A program made the position numbers and the translations under genes. Source: Sporomusaceae bacterium UBA7701 (GTDB lineage Bacteria > Bacillota > Negativicutes > Sporomusales > UBA7701). From it: a stretch of DNA of 64,000 nt. How positions within the stretch are numbered: the first letter of the stretch is position 1; each line of letters starts with the position of its first letter. The stretch covers positions 83,268 to 147,267 of the forward strand of contig DLGF01000014.1 in the NCBI GenBank assembly GCA_002482545.1. The letters are read 5' to 3'. Positions 8,061 to 17,811 of the stretch are shown here, in pieces. The notes below the pieces were generated by a model. The model searched no databases, had not been told where the DNA came from, and saw only the letters and a program-made list of their open reading frames with translations.

Positions 8061-9602
8061 CTATTCCCACTCGATGGTGCTGGGAGGCTTGGAAGTTATG
8101 TCGTAAACGATGCGGTTGACGCCCTTGACTTCGTTGACGATCCGCCGGGAGATATTGTCCAGCACCTCATAAGGCAGGCGCACCCAATCGGCGGTCATGC
8201 CGTCCTCGCTGGAGACGATTCTGAGGCCCACGGTATAAGCGTAGGTACGCTCGTCGCCCATGACCCCGACGCTCTTCATGGCCGGCAGGACGGCGAAGGA
8301 CTGCCAGACCTTGCGGTACAGACCGGCGACTTTAATCTCCTGATACACGATGGAATCGGCCTCGCGCAAAATTTCCAGCCGCTCCTCGGTTACCTCGCCA
8401 ATAATCCGGATGGCCAGCCCCGGCCCCGGGAAAGGCTGCCGCCAGACAATCTCTTCCGGCAGGTTAAGCTCCCGGCCCAGCGCCCTCACTTCATCCTTGA
8501 ACAAATCCCTGAGCGGCTCGACGAGGCTGAACTTCATGTCTTCCGGCAAGCCGCCGACGTTGTGGTGGCTTTTGATCACCGCCGCAGTGGCCGTGCCGCT
8601 CTCGATGACGTCAGGATACAGGGTGCCCTGGACCAAGAATTCGATATCATCCAGCTTGGCCGCTTCGGCTTCAAAAACGCGGATAAATTCCTCCCCGATG
8701 ATCTTCCGCTTCTGTTCCGGGTCGGTCACGCCCTGCATCCGGTTCATAAACCGCTCGGTGGCATCCGCGTACACCAGATTCATCTGGAAGCCGTCACGGA
8801 AAGTCTTGACCACCTGCTCGGGCTCGTCCTTCCGCAAAAAGCCATGGTTGACGAACACGCAGGTGAGCTGATTGCCGATCGCCTTGTGCACCAGCACGGC
8901 CGCCACCGAAGAATCGACCCCGCCGCTCAGGGCGCACAGCACCCGCTTGTTGCCGACCCGCTCCCGGATCGCGGCTACCGCCTGATCGACGAAGGAGCCC
9001 ATGTCCCAGTCGCCTTTACAGCTGCAGATGTTGAACAGGAAATTCCGCAGCATCTTCATCCCTTCTGGGGTGTGAACCACTTCCGGGTGGAACTGGACGC
9101 CGTAAATGCCCTTTGCGGTGTCGGCCATGGCCGCAACCGGGGTGTTGTTGGTGTGAGCCGTCACCACAAAGCCGGGAGGCGGTTCGTTGATATAATCGCC
9201 ATGGCTCATCCATACCTGAGTTTCTTGCGCTATTTCGGCAAATACGCCGCGGCTGTCGTCCACATACAGCCGGGTGTTGCCATATTCGCGGGATGTGGCG
9301 TGGGACACCTTTCCGCCGAGCAGGTAAGCTGTCAGCTGCATCCCGTAGCAAATGCCCAGAATGGGTATCCCCAGCTCGAACAGGCCTTTATCGCAGTGCG
9401 GACTGTTTTCCTGATACACGCTGCACGGCCCGCCGGAGAAGACAATCGCCTTGGGCCCCATTGCCCGGATTTTAGCCAAAGACGTATTATACGGAACGAT
9501 CTCGCAGTATACGCCGCACTCCCGAATGCGCCGGGAGATCAGCTGGGCGTACTGGCCGCCGAAATCCATAACCAGTACGACTTCATGATTTTTTACCGCC
9601 AT
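8061..9602 (-). CDS. guaA: GMP synthase (glutamine-hydrolysing)
   Basis: GuaA converts XMP to GMP with glutamine and ATP, the last step of guanine nucleotide synthesis. The N-terminal amidotransferase (residues 1 to about 195) has the nucleophile in GICYGMQL and the catalytic His in FHPEVVHT. The ATP pyrophosphatase domain has the SGGVDSSV P-loop near residue 230, and the C-terminus ends with the family TSKPPSTIEWE. Length (513) is normal. AGGAGGAG lies about 10 nt upstream of the start. The gene is monocistronic between its promoter at 9633-9662 and the hairpin at 8029. Confidence 0.98.
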   Translation of the reverse strand: MAVKNHEVVLVMDFGGQYAQLISRRIRECGVYCEIVPYNTSLAKIRAMGPKAIVFSGGPCSVYQENSPHCDKGLFELGIPILGICYGMQLTAYLLGGKVSHATSREYGNTRLYVDDSRGVFAEIAQETQVWMSHGDYINEPPPGFVVTAHTNNTPVAAMADTAKGIYGVQFHPEVVHTPEGMKMLRNFLFNICSCKGDWDMGSFVDQAVAAIRERVGNKRVLCALSGGVDSSVAAVLVHKAIGNQLTCVFVNHGFLRKDEPEQVVKTFRDGFQMNLVYADATERFMNRMQGVTDPEQKRKIIGEEFIRVFEAEAAKLDDIEFLVQGTLYPDVIESGTATAAVIKSHHNVGGLPEDMKFSLVEPLRDLFKDEVRALGRELNLPEEIVWRQPFPGPGLAIRIIGEVTEERLEILREADSIVYQEIKVAGLYRKVWQSFAVLPAMKSVGVMGDERTYAYTVGLRIVSSEDGMTADWVRLPYEVLDNISRRIVNEVKGVNRIVYDITSKPPSTIEWE

Positions 9603-9632
9603 GTAGTTACCACTCCTCCTCTGTTAGACCAC

Positions 9633-9662
9633 ACTATACCATAATTTGTATCTGTTTGTAAA
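9633..9662 (-). promoter_or_regulatory. guaA promoter, sigma-A type
   Basis: On the minus strand, TTTACA (9657-9662) and TATAGT (9633-9638) are separated by 18 bases. Transcription would begin about 25 bases before the guaA start, leaving no room for a riboswitch. Confidence 0.65.
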
Positions 9663-9792
9663 TGTCCCGCAAGCCGATTTCCTGTCGAAAATACCGCCGT
9701 TTTGTCCGCCCCGCCGACCCCCGGGAGCGGCTTAGCGCAGGGATGCATTCATTAGTATTATTCGTTTGAAATGAAAAATCCCTTTACCAAGC

Positions 9793-9820
9793 AAAAAGGA
9801 CCTGGCTTGAGCCAAGGTCC
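9793..9820 (-). terminator. Terminator of the polysaccharide deacetylase gene
   Basis: Read on the minus strand, GGACCTTGGC pairs with GCCAGGTCC (one bulge) and is followed directly by TTTTT. It lies about 15 bases past the gene's stop. Confidence 0.85.
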
Positions 9821-9835
9821 CCTTTAACGCCGCGG

Positions 9836-10576
9836 CTAGTGCCGCAGGATTCCTTTGTCGCCGTACTTGGTGAGGAGTTCTCCCACCGTGACGATCTGGT
9901 AGCCTTCCGCCTTGATCTTTTCCAGCAGGATCGGCAGCGCCTCGGCGGTTTGCACCGGAGTATCGGAAGCATGCATCAGGATAATGGCCCCGGGTTTGAT
10001 GCGTTTCATGACCCGGTCGATGATGACGTCCCGCCCCGGATTCTTCCAGTCTAGAGAATCGACATTCCAGATTATGGTTTTATACCCCAACTCATCCGTC
10101 GCTTTGAGGGATTTTTGACTATAGTGGCCGTTAGGCGGACGGATGAGGGTGGGATCAACGCCGGTGACTTCTTTGATGAGGGCGTGGGATTTTTGAATAT
10201 CCTCCCGGACCCATTCCGGCGACATATCCCCGTAGTTTTCGTGCCGGTAGCCGTGACTGGCGATTTCATGCCCGTCAGCGACCATGCGTTTCGCCACCTC
10301 AGGATACTTCTGGGCCCAGGGACCCATGATAAAGAACGTGACCTTGATATTGTTCTGTTTCAAAGTATCCAAAATCGAAGGCGTGAACTTATTGCCCCAG
10401 GAATGGTCGAAGGTCAGCGCCACCACCTTCTGATCGGTCCGCGTTCCGGCAATGGCGATCGGTCCTCCGGCGACGAGATCGGCCACCTGGACATACAGCG
10501 TTCCGATGGCCAACAAGCCGACGATGCTATAAAACAAATTCCGGTGGTAAACCAGGCGCCGCAGGCTGATGATCAT
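9836..10576 (-). CDS. PdaB-like polysaccharide deacetylase, membrane-anchored
   Basis: This is a NodB-fold carbohydrate deacetylase of the sporulation-associated PdaB/YlxY group, expected to act on peptidoglycan or cortex outside the membrane. Residues 12-32 form an N-terminal membrane anchor. The catalytic domain shows TFDHSWGNK (motif 1), SHGYRHENY (HxxxH metal motif) and RPPNGHYSQ. Motif 1 has His where classical NodB enzymes have a second metal-binding Asp. The ATG at 10576 is chosen because AAGGAGGGGATAGG precedes it. An upstream in-frame ATG would overlap that ribosome site. The gene is monocistronic. Confidence 0.85.
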   Translation of the reverse strand: MIISLRRLVYHRNLFYSIVGLLAIGTLYVQVADLVAGGPIAIAGTRTDQKVVALTFDHSWGNKFTPSILDTLKQNNIKVTFFIMGPWAQKYPEVAKRMVADGHEIASHGYRHENYGDMSPEWVREDIQKSHALIKEVTGVDPTLIRPPNGHYSQKSLKATDELGYKTIIWNVDSLDWKNPGRDVIIDRVMKRIKPGAIILMHASDTPVQTAEALPILLEKIKAEGYQIVTVGELLTKYGDKGILRH

Positions 10577-10914
10577 CCTATCCCCTCCTTGCAACATCAT
10601 TAACATCTATGCGGAAGAAGGAAAAAATATGCGGACATCAGGGCGGAGCGGCATTGCCGAATGTCAAAGGGGCGGCCAAATGGCCGCCCCTTGCTTGTTG
10701 ATGCTTAAATAGCACCAGTTCGTACAGACCTATGCAGATAATTTCCTCATCTGAGGCTCCCTCTGCCAACTGCCCGTATAAACAGCAAGAGCCCGCTAAA
10801 ATCTCGGGCCCTAAGTCATTCCGGTTTTGGATGGTGAAAGCGAACCGCGACCTTGTGCCTCCATCCCTTTTAGTCTACAAATGATCCAACAGAATGTCCC
10901 CCTGTATCACAATT
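10577..10914. other. Intergenic region between the deacetylase and the ABC operon
   Basis: No gene is seen. It holds a strong perfect hairpin at 10667-10692 and a weaker one at 10789-10811 (GAGCCCG with CGGGCCC). Both probably relate to the end of the ABC-transporter transcript coming from the right. The deacetylase promoter should lie between 10590 and 10660. Confidence 0.45.
10667..10692. terminator. Strong perfect hairpin
   Basis: AAGGGGCGGCCA pairs with TGGCCGCCCCTT around a 2-nt loop. T-runs are weak on both sides, so termination efficiency is uncertain. It insulates the deacetylase gene from the ABC operon. Confidence 0.55.
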
Positions 10915-11655
10915 CTAGGATGTCTCTTTCAAACGAAGAAGAAATTTTTGCAAACGCTCGTTCTTCGTTTCCACTAGAACCTGACGAGGTGTACCTTCTT
11001 CGCAGATACGGCCCTGATCAATAAAGATAATGCGGTGAGCCAGCTTACTTATGAAATTAATCTGATGCGTAACAATAACCATGGTCAACCCGTCGCTGGC
11101 CAGTAATCCTATTGTATCCAATACTTCATAGGCCAACTCTGGATCTAGGGAAGAAGTCGGCTCATCAAATAGAATTATTTCCGGGTTCATGGCTAAAGCC
11201 CGAGCAATCGCTACCCTTTGTTTTTGACCCCCGGACAAACTAGATGGGTAGTTAAAGGCCTTATCTTCCAGTCGTATTTTTTTGAGCAGGGAAAATCCCA
11301 AGGATTTGGCTTCTTCCAAATCAGCCCCATTAGCGATGATTGTAGGTTTTATAATATTATCCAAAACATTATAATGAGGAAATAAATTGAACTCTTGAAA
11401 AACCATGCCAATTTTCTTTCTCATCATTCGCGCCTGCTGCGGATTGTCTGTCATAGAGCAGCCGTGAATGGTGATTTTGCCGGACTGAATACCTTCCAGG
11501 CCATTGATGCAACGTATCAGGGTGCTTTTTCCCGATCCGCTACTACCGATGACGGCGACAATTTCTCCAGGAAATATTTGCAGAGACAGATTATTAAGAA
11601 CTGAGATGTCGCCGTAAGATTTGTTAATATCTTGCAGATCGATTAACGGATCCAT
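10915..11655 (-). CDS. Polar amino-acid ABC transporter, ATP-binding protein
   Basis: This is the ATPase of a GlnQ/HisP-type importer. It shows Walker A GSSGSGKST, signature LSGGQKQRVAIARAL, Walker B IILFDEPTSSLD and the switch His in VTHQ. The ATG at 11655 follows GGAGAAA. A much longer in-frame extension would run through the permease gene in another frame and is not credible. The start overlaps the permease stop by 13 bases, typical of translational coupling. The operon order is desulfidase-like gene, binding protein, permease, ATPase. Sequence is clearly more AT-rich than the flanking genes. Confidence 0.92.
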   Translation of the reverse strand: MDPLIDLQDINKSYGDISVLNNLSLQIFPGEIVAVIGSSGSGKSTLIRCINGLEGIQSGKITIHGCSMTDNPQQARMMRKKIGMVFQEFNLFPHYNVLDNIIKPTIIANGADLEEAKSLGFSLLKKIRLEDKAFNYPSSLSGGQKQRVAIARALAMNPEIILFDEPTSSLDPELAYEVLDTIGLLASDGLTMVIVTHQINFISKLAHRIIFIDQGRICEEGTPRQVLVETKNERLQKFLLRLKETS

Positions 11656-12305
11656 GCCGTGTTTCTCCTTTCCAAGTAGTATGAAAATAGAGAAACAGAG
11701 AATGTCATGGCCAGATAAAAAATACCTAGCATCAGGTAAATTTCGAAGGGCCGGTAGGTTCTGGAATAAATAAGGTTGCCGCTTCGGGTAAGTTCGGTAA
11801 TGGAAATAACTGAAACCAGGGAACTGTCTTTTAATAGTCCGGAAAAGGCGTTCATCAAGGGAGGAATGGCCATTCGGACGGATTGTGGCAATAGGATGTG
11901 CCGAATGGTCTGCCATCTGGTAAACCCAAAGGAAAACGCAGCTTCATGTTGGCCTTTATCTACCGATAAAATAGCAGCTCTTATAATTTCCGACATATAG
12001 GCACCGCTATTTAAGGCCAGGCCAAGAACGGCGGCAGTCGAAGAATCCAGGGCAATGCCAATAGAAGGCAGTCCATAATAAATGAAAAACAATTGAATTA
12101 GAAGCGGTGTTCCGCGAAAAATCTCCATGTATCCGGTTAGAATAACGTCAACAATTTTAGGTATTCGCGATGTTCGCAGCACACCGGTTACGACGGCCAG
12201 AGCTAATGCCAGGATAAACGCCGAGGCAGTATACTGGATGGTGACCAGTGTCGCTTTGAGCAAATATGGTAAATTGTTGATAATAATATCAAACTTCAGA
12301 TCCAT
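11643..12305 (-). CDS. Polar amino-acid ABC transporter, permease
   Basis: This is a 220-residue inner membrane subunit of the HisM/GlnP family with about five membrane helices. The cytoplasmic EAA-type loop (GQHEAAFSFGFTRWQTIRHILLPQ) contacts the ATPase. The start has no clear ribosome site and lies one base after the binding-protein stop, so it is probably translated by coupling. Only one permease gene is present, so the membrane part is likely a homodimer. Confidence 0.92.
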   Translation of the reverse strand: MDLKFDIIINNLPYLLKATLVTIQYTASAFILALALAVVTGVLRTSRIPKIVDVILTGYMEIFRGTPLLIQLFFIYYGLPSIGIALDSSTAAVLGLALNSGAYMSEIIRAAILSVDKGQHEAAFSFGFTRWQTIRHILLPQSVRMAIPPLMNAFSGLLKDSSLVSVISITELTRSGNLIYSRTYRPFEIYLMLGIFYLAMTFSVSLFSYYLERRNTAWIR

Positions 12306-12306
12306 G

Positions 12307-13128
12307 TTAGTCTACTTTTAACCACTTATTAACCGCGGCGTCATACTTGCCGTTTTGCTTGATTTTTCCCAAAGCTTCATTTATTTTTGCAGTTAATGTA
12401 TCATTACCTTTTTTCATAACCATAACAATATCCGAGGAAGCAACCGGAGCAGCAATGATTTTTACGTCAGTAGCATCGTTTTTAAGCTGTGTGGCAACAT
12501 ATGCGTAGCCCACAATGACAGCATCAATCCGTTTGTTTTTCAGATCAATAAGGGCTTCGGGATTTCGATTGTAGCGTTTAATTTCTTTAATGCCTGCAAT
12601 TTTATCAGCAGTTTCTTCGCTACTGGTCTGAGTCTGGACACCTACGACTTTTCCCTTCAGATCATTGATTCCATTAATGGAATTATCTACGCTGTTTACG
12701 ACAATAACTTCGTTGAGACTATAATATGTGTCGCTCATGTTAACGTTGCCGTTAGCCGCCTCTTTGCGTGACATGCAGGTAATGAGGATATCGTAGTCGC
12801 CTTTTTCAATTCCGCCAAGCAGAGATTCCCATTGGGCATCCATGATTTTTACTTTTATTCCCAGTTCCTGTGCTAAAGCATTTGCCAAATCGATATCAAA
12901 GCCTTCTATTTCACCGTTTTTTTCGTTCCGGGATTCAAATGGAGCATATTCTGCGCATAGGCCGACAACAATTTCCCCTTTGGTTTTTACTTTGTCCCAG
13001 GACGAATCGGTTACAGGCTTTGCAGTTTCCTTACTGCCGCATCCTCCCATGAATATTATGAGACCCGTCAGGCAAATTCCAACTAACACAGCTGTTAAAC
13101 ATTTAGACTTCTTAAACATCCTTACCAT
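12307..13128 (-). CDS. Amino-acid ABC transporter, lipoprotein substrate-binding protein
   Basis: This is a family 3 extracellular solute-binding protein. Residues 1-30 form a lipoprotein signal ending at a Cys (IFMGGCG), which would be lipidated. The mature part has the family blocks EIVGLCAEYAPFE-like near residue 52, GFDIDLANALAQELG and GGIEKGDYDILI. The binding residues do not tell which amino acid is taken up. Its pairing with a TudS-related protein suggests a sulfur-containing ligand such as a cysteine derivative, by inference only. GAGGAG lies 9 nt before the ATG at 13128; an ATG three codons later is also possible. Confidence 0.9.
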   Translation of the reverse strand: MVRMFKKSKCLTAVLVGICLTGLIIFMGGCGSKETAKPVTDSSWDKVKTKGEIVVGLCAEYAPFESRNEKNGEIEGFDIDLANALAQELGIKVKIMDAQWESLLGGIEKGDYDILITCMSRKEAANGNVNMSDTYYSLNEVIVVNSVDNSINGINDLKGKVVGVQTQTSSEETADKIAGIKEIKRYNRNPEALIDLKNKRIDAVIVGYAYVATQLKNDATDVKIIAAPVASSDIVMVMKKGNDTLTAKINEALGKIKQNGKYDAAVNKWLKVD

Positions 13129-13131
13129 CCT

Positions 13132-13695
13132 TCACTTCTCCTCTTCTATTTCTTTAATTATTTTATCAATTGATGAAGCCGGATCTTCCTCATCAATTGC
13201 AATAAACCGCAAGCTGAGTTTATGACCAGCTAACATGTGAGCGATTTCTTCCATAAAAATGCCACGTTCCGGTATATTCCGCAGGATATTTAGCTTATTC
13301 GGTAAATCTTCACAAGTACTAAGCTCACCGCCCCAGGCTGGTGCTGATTGCGTATACTCTACACCACAACTGGGACTTCCGTTTACACCAATCAGATAAT
13401 TGCACTGATAACCATTCTGCTTATAATCGAGAAGCTGATCCAAGATGGGTTGAAAGATTTGGCGGCAATGGCGCCGAAAATACGGCGTAGCGAACTGTTC
13501 TTTGACATGCCCCCAGCGCTTCAATCCGTATATAGTCAACTCCGGACAGGGAAGTTGAATGATACCGTACCCGCGAGCAAACAGGAGCTGCAATAAAGCT
13601 GACTGTGCTCCGGCGCAGTCAGCTAAGCCTTCTACCTTGGCATTACAGTTTAACAAACAATGCGCGACGAGCAGCAACTTTTTTTTTCGGTTCAT
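13132..13695 (-). CDS. TudS-related (DUF523-like) putative desulfidase
   Basis: The protein resembles the DUF523/TudS family, whose characterised member is a [4Fe-4S] enzyme that removes sulfur from thiouracil. The cysteines expected for the cluster and catalysis are visible: HCLLNC (13 and 17 region), LPCPE and the family SPSCG motif near residue 108. It is the first gene of a four-gene operon with a polar amino-acid ABC importer, so it may desulfurate an imported sulfur compound; the substrate is inference. GGAGGTTCGGAG precedes the start, and a sigma-A promoter lies at 13727-13756. Confidence 0.75.
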   Translation of the reverse strand: MNRKKKLLLVAHCLLNCNAKVEGLADCAGAQSALLQLLFARGYGIIQLPCPELTIYGLKRWGHVKEQFATPYFRRHCRQIFQPILDQLLDYKQNGYQCNYLIGVNGSPSCGVEYTQSAPAWGGELSTCEDLPNKLNILRNIPERGIFMEEIAHMLAGHKLSLRFIAIDEEDPASSIDKIIKEIEEEK

Positions 13696-13726
13696 CTCCG
13701 AACCTCCATTATTGTCATTAATATAG

Positions 13727-13756
13727 ATTATATATTATAAACATAAAATTAATCAA
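13727..13756 (-). promoter_or_regulatory. Promoter of the desulfidase/ABC operon
   Basis: On the minus strand TTGATT (13751-13756) and TATAAT (13727-13732) are spaced by 18 bases. The surrounding sequence is very AT-rich. No T-box or S-box leader fits in the roughly 25-base untranslated region. Confidence 0.6.
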
Positions 13757-13811
13757 TAATTAAAAATGGATGAATTCTCTAAGAAATGTCTTAAATTAGG
13801 AACATGAAAAA

Positions 13812-13850
13812 GAGGCTGCGCATAAGTTTGCTCAACTTATGGGTAGCCTC
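13812..13850 (-). terminator. Second terminator of the groESL transcript
   Basis: GAGGCT at 13812 pairs with AGCCTC at 13850, with an inner AAGTT/AACTT stem. On the minus strand TTTTTC follows directly. It backs up the hairpin at 13895-13918. Confidence 0.7.
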
Positions 13851-13894
13851 CTTTTCGGCAACGAAATGGCAACAATTCAACCTTACCAAAGGGA

Positions 13895-13918
13895 AAACCC
13901 CGCAGTTATGCGGGGTTT
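13895..13918 (-). terminator. groESL terminator
   Basis: AAACCCCGC pairs perfectly with GCGGGGTTT around a 6-nt loop. On the minus strand it is followed by TTCCC and begins about 11 bases past the groEL stop. Confidence 0.85.
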
Positions 13919-13928
13919 CTGGCTCTTA

Positions 13929-15560
<1,632 letters not shown>

Positions 15561-15579
15561 TGCTGTTTTCCCCCCTGTT

Positions 15580-15864
15580 TTATTCTACGATCGCCAGAAC
15601 ATCCCGCTCGCTGAGGATGAGATATTCCTGGCCGTCGATTTTGACTTCGGTTCCGGCATATTTCGAGTAAATGACTTTGTCGCCCACTTTAACGTCCAGG
15701 GCTACACGTTGCCCGTTATCCAACACTTTACCGGTGCCCACTGCAACGATTTTGCCCTCTTGCGGTTTTTCCTTGGCAGTGTCGGGCAGCACGATGCCAC
15801 TCTTGGTCTTTTCTTCTCTTGCCAGCACTTGGATGACTACCCTATCGCCTAACGGCTTAATCAT
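15580..15864 (-). CDS. groES: Co-chaperonin GroES (Hsp10)
   Basis: GroES is the seven-subunit lid of the GroEL chamber. The 94-residue protein shows the family N-terminus IKPLGDRVVIQ, a mobile loop near residues 16-32 (EEKTKSGIVLPDTAKEKPQ) and the C-terminal LSERDVLAIVE. It is the first gene of the operon and starts about 45 bases downstream of the CIRCE operator, with AAAGGAGG upstream. Confidence 0.99.
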   Translation of the reverse strand: MIKPLGDRVVIQVLAREEKTKSGIVLPDTAKEKPQEGKIVAVGTGKVLDNGQRVALDVKVGDKVIYSKYAGTEVKIDGQEYLILSERDVLAIVE

Positions 15865-15908
15865 GTTGAAACGACCTCCTTTTATCTTGTTCTATGTATT
15901 TGCTTTTG

Positions 15909-15935
15909 TTAGCACTCATCAACAGCGAGTGCTAA
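15909..15935. promoter_or_regulatory. CIRCE operator (HrcA binding site)
   Basis: TTAGCACTC, nine bases, GAGTGCTAA is an exact match to the CIRCE consensus. It lies just downstream of the groES promoter, so HrcA would repress groESL until heat shock. hrcA itself is not in this window. Confidence 0.98.
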
Positions 15936-15946
15936 TTCCATAAACT

Positions 15947-15975
15947 ATGATATAGAATTCATCCACGAAAATCAA
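15947..15975 (-). promoter_or_regulatory. groESL promoter
   Basis: On the minus strand TTGATT (15970-15975) and TATCAT (15947-15952) are separated by 17 bases. The CIRCE starts at about the transcription start, the usual arrangement. Confidence 0.75.
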
Positions 15976-16132
15976 GAGCCGAATCAGGGAAAATCGGCCT
16001 TTTTTGCAAATTTTTTCGGTTCTGGCTGGACATTAGCGGTATTTTCTGCCTCCAATATCCGTTTTATACCATCCGTTAGGAGCGGCCGCTGCCTATCCGC
16101 AACCGGCAAATGAAAAAACCGCTAGGAATTTC

Positions 16133-16720
16133 CTACCGGCAATCCTTCACACTTCTTAACAGCCGCGCCGCGATCATTCCCGCCAGCACCGTCAGGGCCG
16201 CGTTGGTCCAGCCGGCCACTGCCGCCTGGTCAGGCAGCGGAAGCCGCGGATGGGTAAACAACAAGTAGTCGAAAACATCGTTGACTATGAACCACAAAAC
16301 AGCCCCTGCCGCCGGCGCGCAGGCTTTGGGCAGGCGGCTGGCGTAGACCAGTCCCTGCACCGCCATGCCGCCGTGGCTGACGTACAGCATCCAGTCCTGA
16401 GCCGAGGGCGTTACCCCCTGGGTCCAAAAATACTGGGAAAGAATGACCGTGGTCCAAAGGCCATACTTGACGACTCCCAACACCCCCGCCCAGGCGATGA
16501 ACCGCTGTAACGGCGTCAAGGCGGCAGTGGCGTCCCGAAGCACCCAATAGATAAAAAACCCGAACAGCGCGGCATGAAGCGGTGAATCGGGCACCACCGG
16601 CAAAAAATACCACGGTGTTTCGGTCAGTTGTTCCCAATACCAGAGGATGCCCCACACCGTTCCCAGAGCGTTGACCAGTACCAGACTCCATAAGAACCAG
16701 CGTTGATAAAAGACGTTCAT
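16133..16720 (-). CDS. DUF1405 (YpjA-like) membrane protein
   Basis: This 195-residue protein has five to six hydrophobic helices and the family blocks VVPDSPLHAALFG, SQYFWTQG and YVSHGGMAVQG. It matches DUF1405, a Firmicute membrane family of unknown role. The ATG at 16720 overlaps the stop of the upstream acyltransferase as ATGA, so the two are translationally coupled. It is the last gene of a run with a histidine kinase, an ANTAR regulator and the acyltransferase. Confidence 0.85.
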   Translation of the reverse strand: MNVFYQRWFLWSLVLVNALGTVWGILWYWEQLTETPWYFLPVVPDSPLHAALFGFFIYWVLRDATAALTPLQRFIAWAGVLGVVKYGLWTTVILSQYFWTQGVTPSAQDWMLYVSHGGMAVQGLVYASRLPKACAPAAGAVLWFIVNDVFDYLLFTHPRLPLPDQAAVAGWTNAALTVLAGMIAARLLRSVKDCR

Positions 16721-17208
16721 CCCTGTTTCACCTGTAATTCCCGGACCGGTACCCCGCCGTAAAAAGAATGGGGCGGAATATCCCGGTTTATAAGCGACAT
16801 GGCTGAGACCACCGCCCCTTCGCCGATGATTACTCCCGGCAAAATGGTGCTGTTGGCCCCGATCATGACGTCCTTGCCGATCACTACTTTTCCCCGGCGC
16901 CATTCGTGCCGCAGGAATTCGTGACCGAGAATGGTTGTATTATAGCCAATGATGGCGTTTTCGCCAATCTCAATTTCTTCGGGGAAAAAAACGTCCAGCA
17001 TAACCATAAGGCCGACGGACGCGTCCTTACCCACCTTGACGCCCAGCATGCGGTAAAAGAAGTTCTTGACGACAAAGGACGGCGATACTCTGCAGAGCGA
17101 AAGAATGCAAAAATTCCAGACCACCCGGACCGGATGAACCGCCTGAGGCCAAAACCGCAGGGAATTCTTCCCGGTCACGGGATACCGCTCAAACCGGCGC
17201 TCAACCAT
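16717..17208 (-). CDS. Hexapeptide-repeat acyltransferase
   Basis: This is a 163-residue left-handed beta-helix O-acyltransferase of the maltose/galactoside acetyltransferase type. Imperfect hexapeptide turns run from about residue 55 to 145 (GVKVGKDASVG, EIGENAIIGYN, VVIGKDVMIGANSTILPGV). His-rich GHEFLRHEW lies where the catalytic His is expected. The acceptor is unknown; an envelope sugar is plausible. GGAGGGG lies 7 nt upstream, and the gene starts 18 bases after the ANTAR regulator. Confidence 0.85.
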   Translation of the reverse strand: MVERRFERYPVTGKNSLRFWPQAVHPVRVVWNFCILSLCRVSPSFVVKNFFYRMLGVKVGKDASVGLMVMLDVFFPEEIEIGENAIIGYNTTILGHEFLRHEWRRGKVVIGKDVMIGANSTILPGVIIGEGAVVSAMSLINRDIPPHSFYGGVPVRELQVKQG

Positions 17209-17226
17209 CTTTCCCCTCCACTGAAG

Positions 17227-17808
17227 CTACTTTTTCTTGGTGGCCGAATCAATAATCGCTTCGGCTACCGCCCGGATGGATTTCCGCTTGGACATGCTAT
17301 ACTGCTGAATGCGGCGGTAGGCTTCACTTTCACTGAGGCTATAGGCGTCCATGAGGATGCCTTTGGCCCGGTCGAGAATCTTCCGCGTTTCCAGCGAGTT
17401 CTTCACCTCTTCCAGTTCCCGCTCCAATTCGGTGAATTCCTGAAACCGGGACAGGGCGATCTCAATCGCCGGGAACAGGTTGGCTTCCTTGACCGGTTTG
17501 ACCAGATAGGCCAATACCCCCGAGTCTTTGGCCTTTTCGACAATTTCCTTCTGGCTGAAGGCAGTCAGCAGCAGCACCGGCGCGATCTTTTCCTGGGAAA
17601 TGATCTTGGCTGCCGTGATACCGTCCATCTCCGGCATTTTGATATCCATGATAACCAGGTCGGGTTTGAGCTTCCGGGCCAGTTCGACGGCCTTGACCCC
17701 GTCGGCAGCCTCGCCGATGACCGTATGGCCGGCTTCCTGGAGAAGTTCCTTCAAATCCATGCGGATGATGGATTCATTATCGGCAATGACAATTCTGAGC
17801 AGTTCCAT
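17227..17808 (-). CDS. Response regulator with ANTAR RNA-binding output
   Basis: Residues 1-120 form a receiver domain with the phospho-acceptor in LVIMDIKMPEMDG, Thr in LLLTAFS and Lys in YLVKPV. A coiled linker follows, then an ANTAR domain (about residues 135-190, ILDRAKGILMDAYSLSESEAYRRIQQYSM). ANTAR regulators such as NasR and EutV bind paired hairpins in nascent RNA and prevent termination. The ATG at 17808 has GGAGGG upstream; the TTG before it is less likely. It starts 3 bases after the partner kinase. Its RNA targets are not evident here. Confidence 0.93.
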   Translation of the reverse strand: MELLRIVIADNESIIRMDLKELLQEAGHTVIGEAADGVKAVELARKLKPDLVIMDIKMPEMDGITAAKIISQEKIAPVLLLTAFSQKEIVEKAKDSGVLAYLVKPVKEANLFPAIEIALSRFQEFTELERELEEVKNSLETRKILDRAKGILMDAYSLSESEAYRRIQQYSMSKRKSIRAVAEAIIDSATKKK

Positions 17809-17811
17809 CAA

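Noticed and set aside
8010..9644. 544-codon open frame antisense to guaA
   Set aside because: It lies over the whole of guaA and shows no motif. guaA itself is unmistakable.
11656..11916. 87-residue extension of the ABC ATPase
   Set aside because: It would overlap the permease gene in another frame and lacks family similarity.
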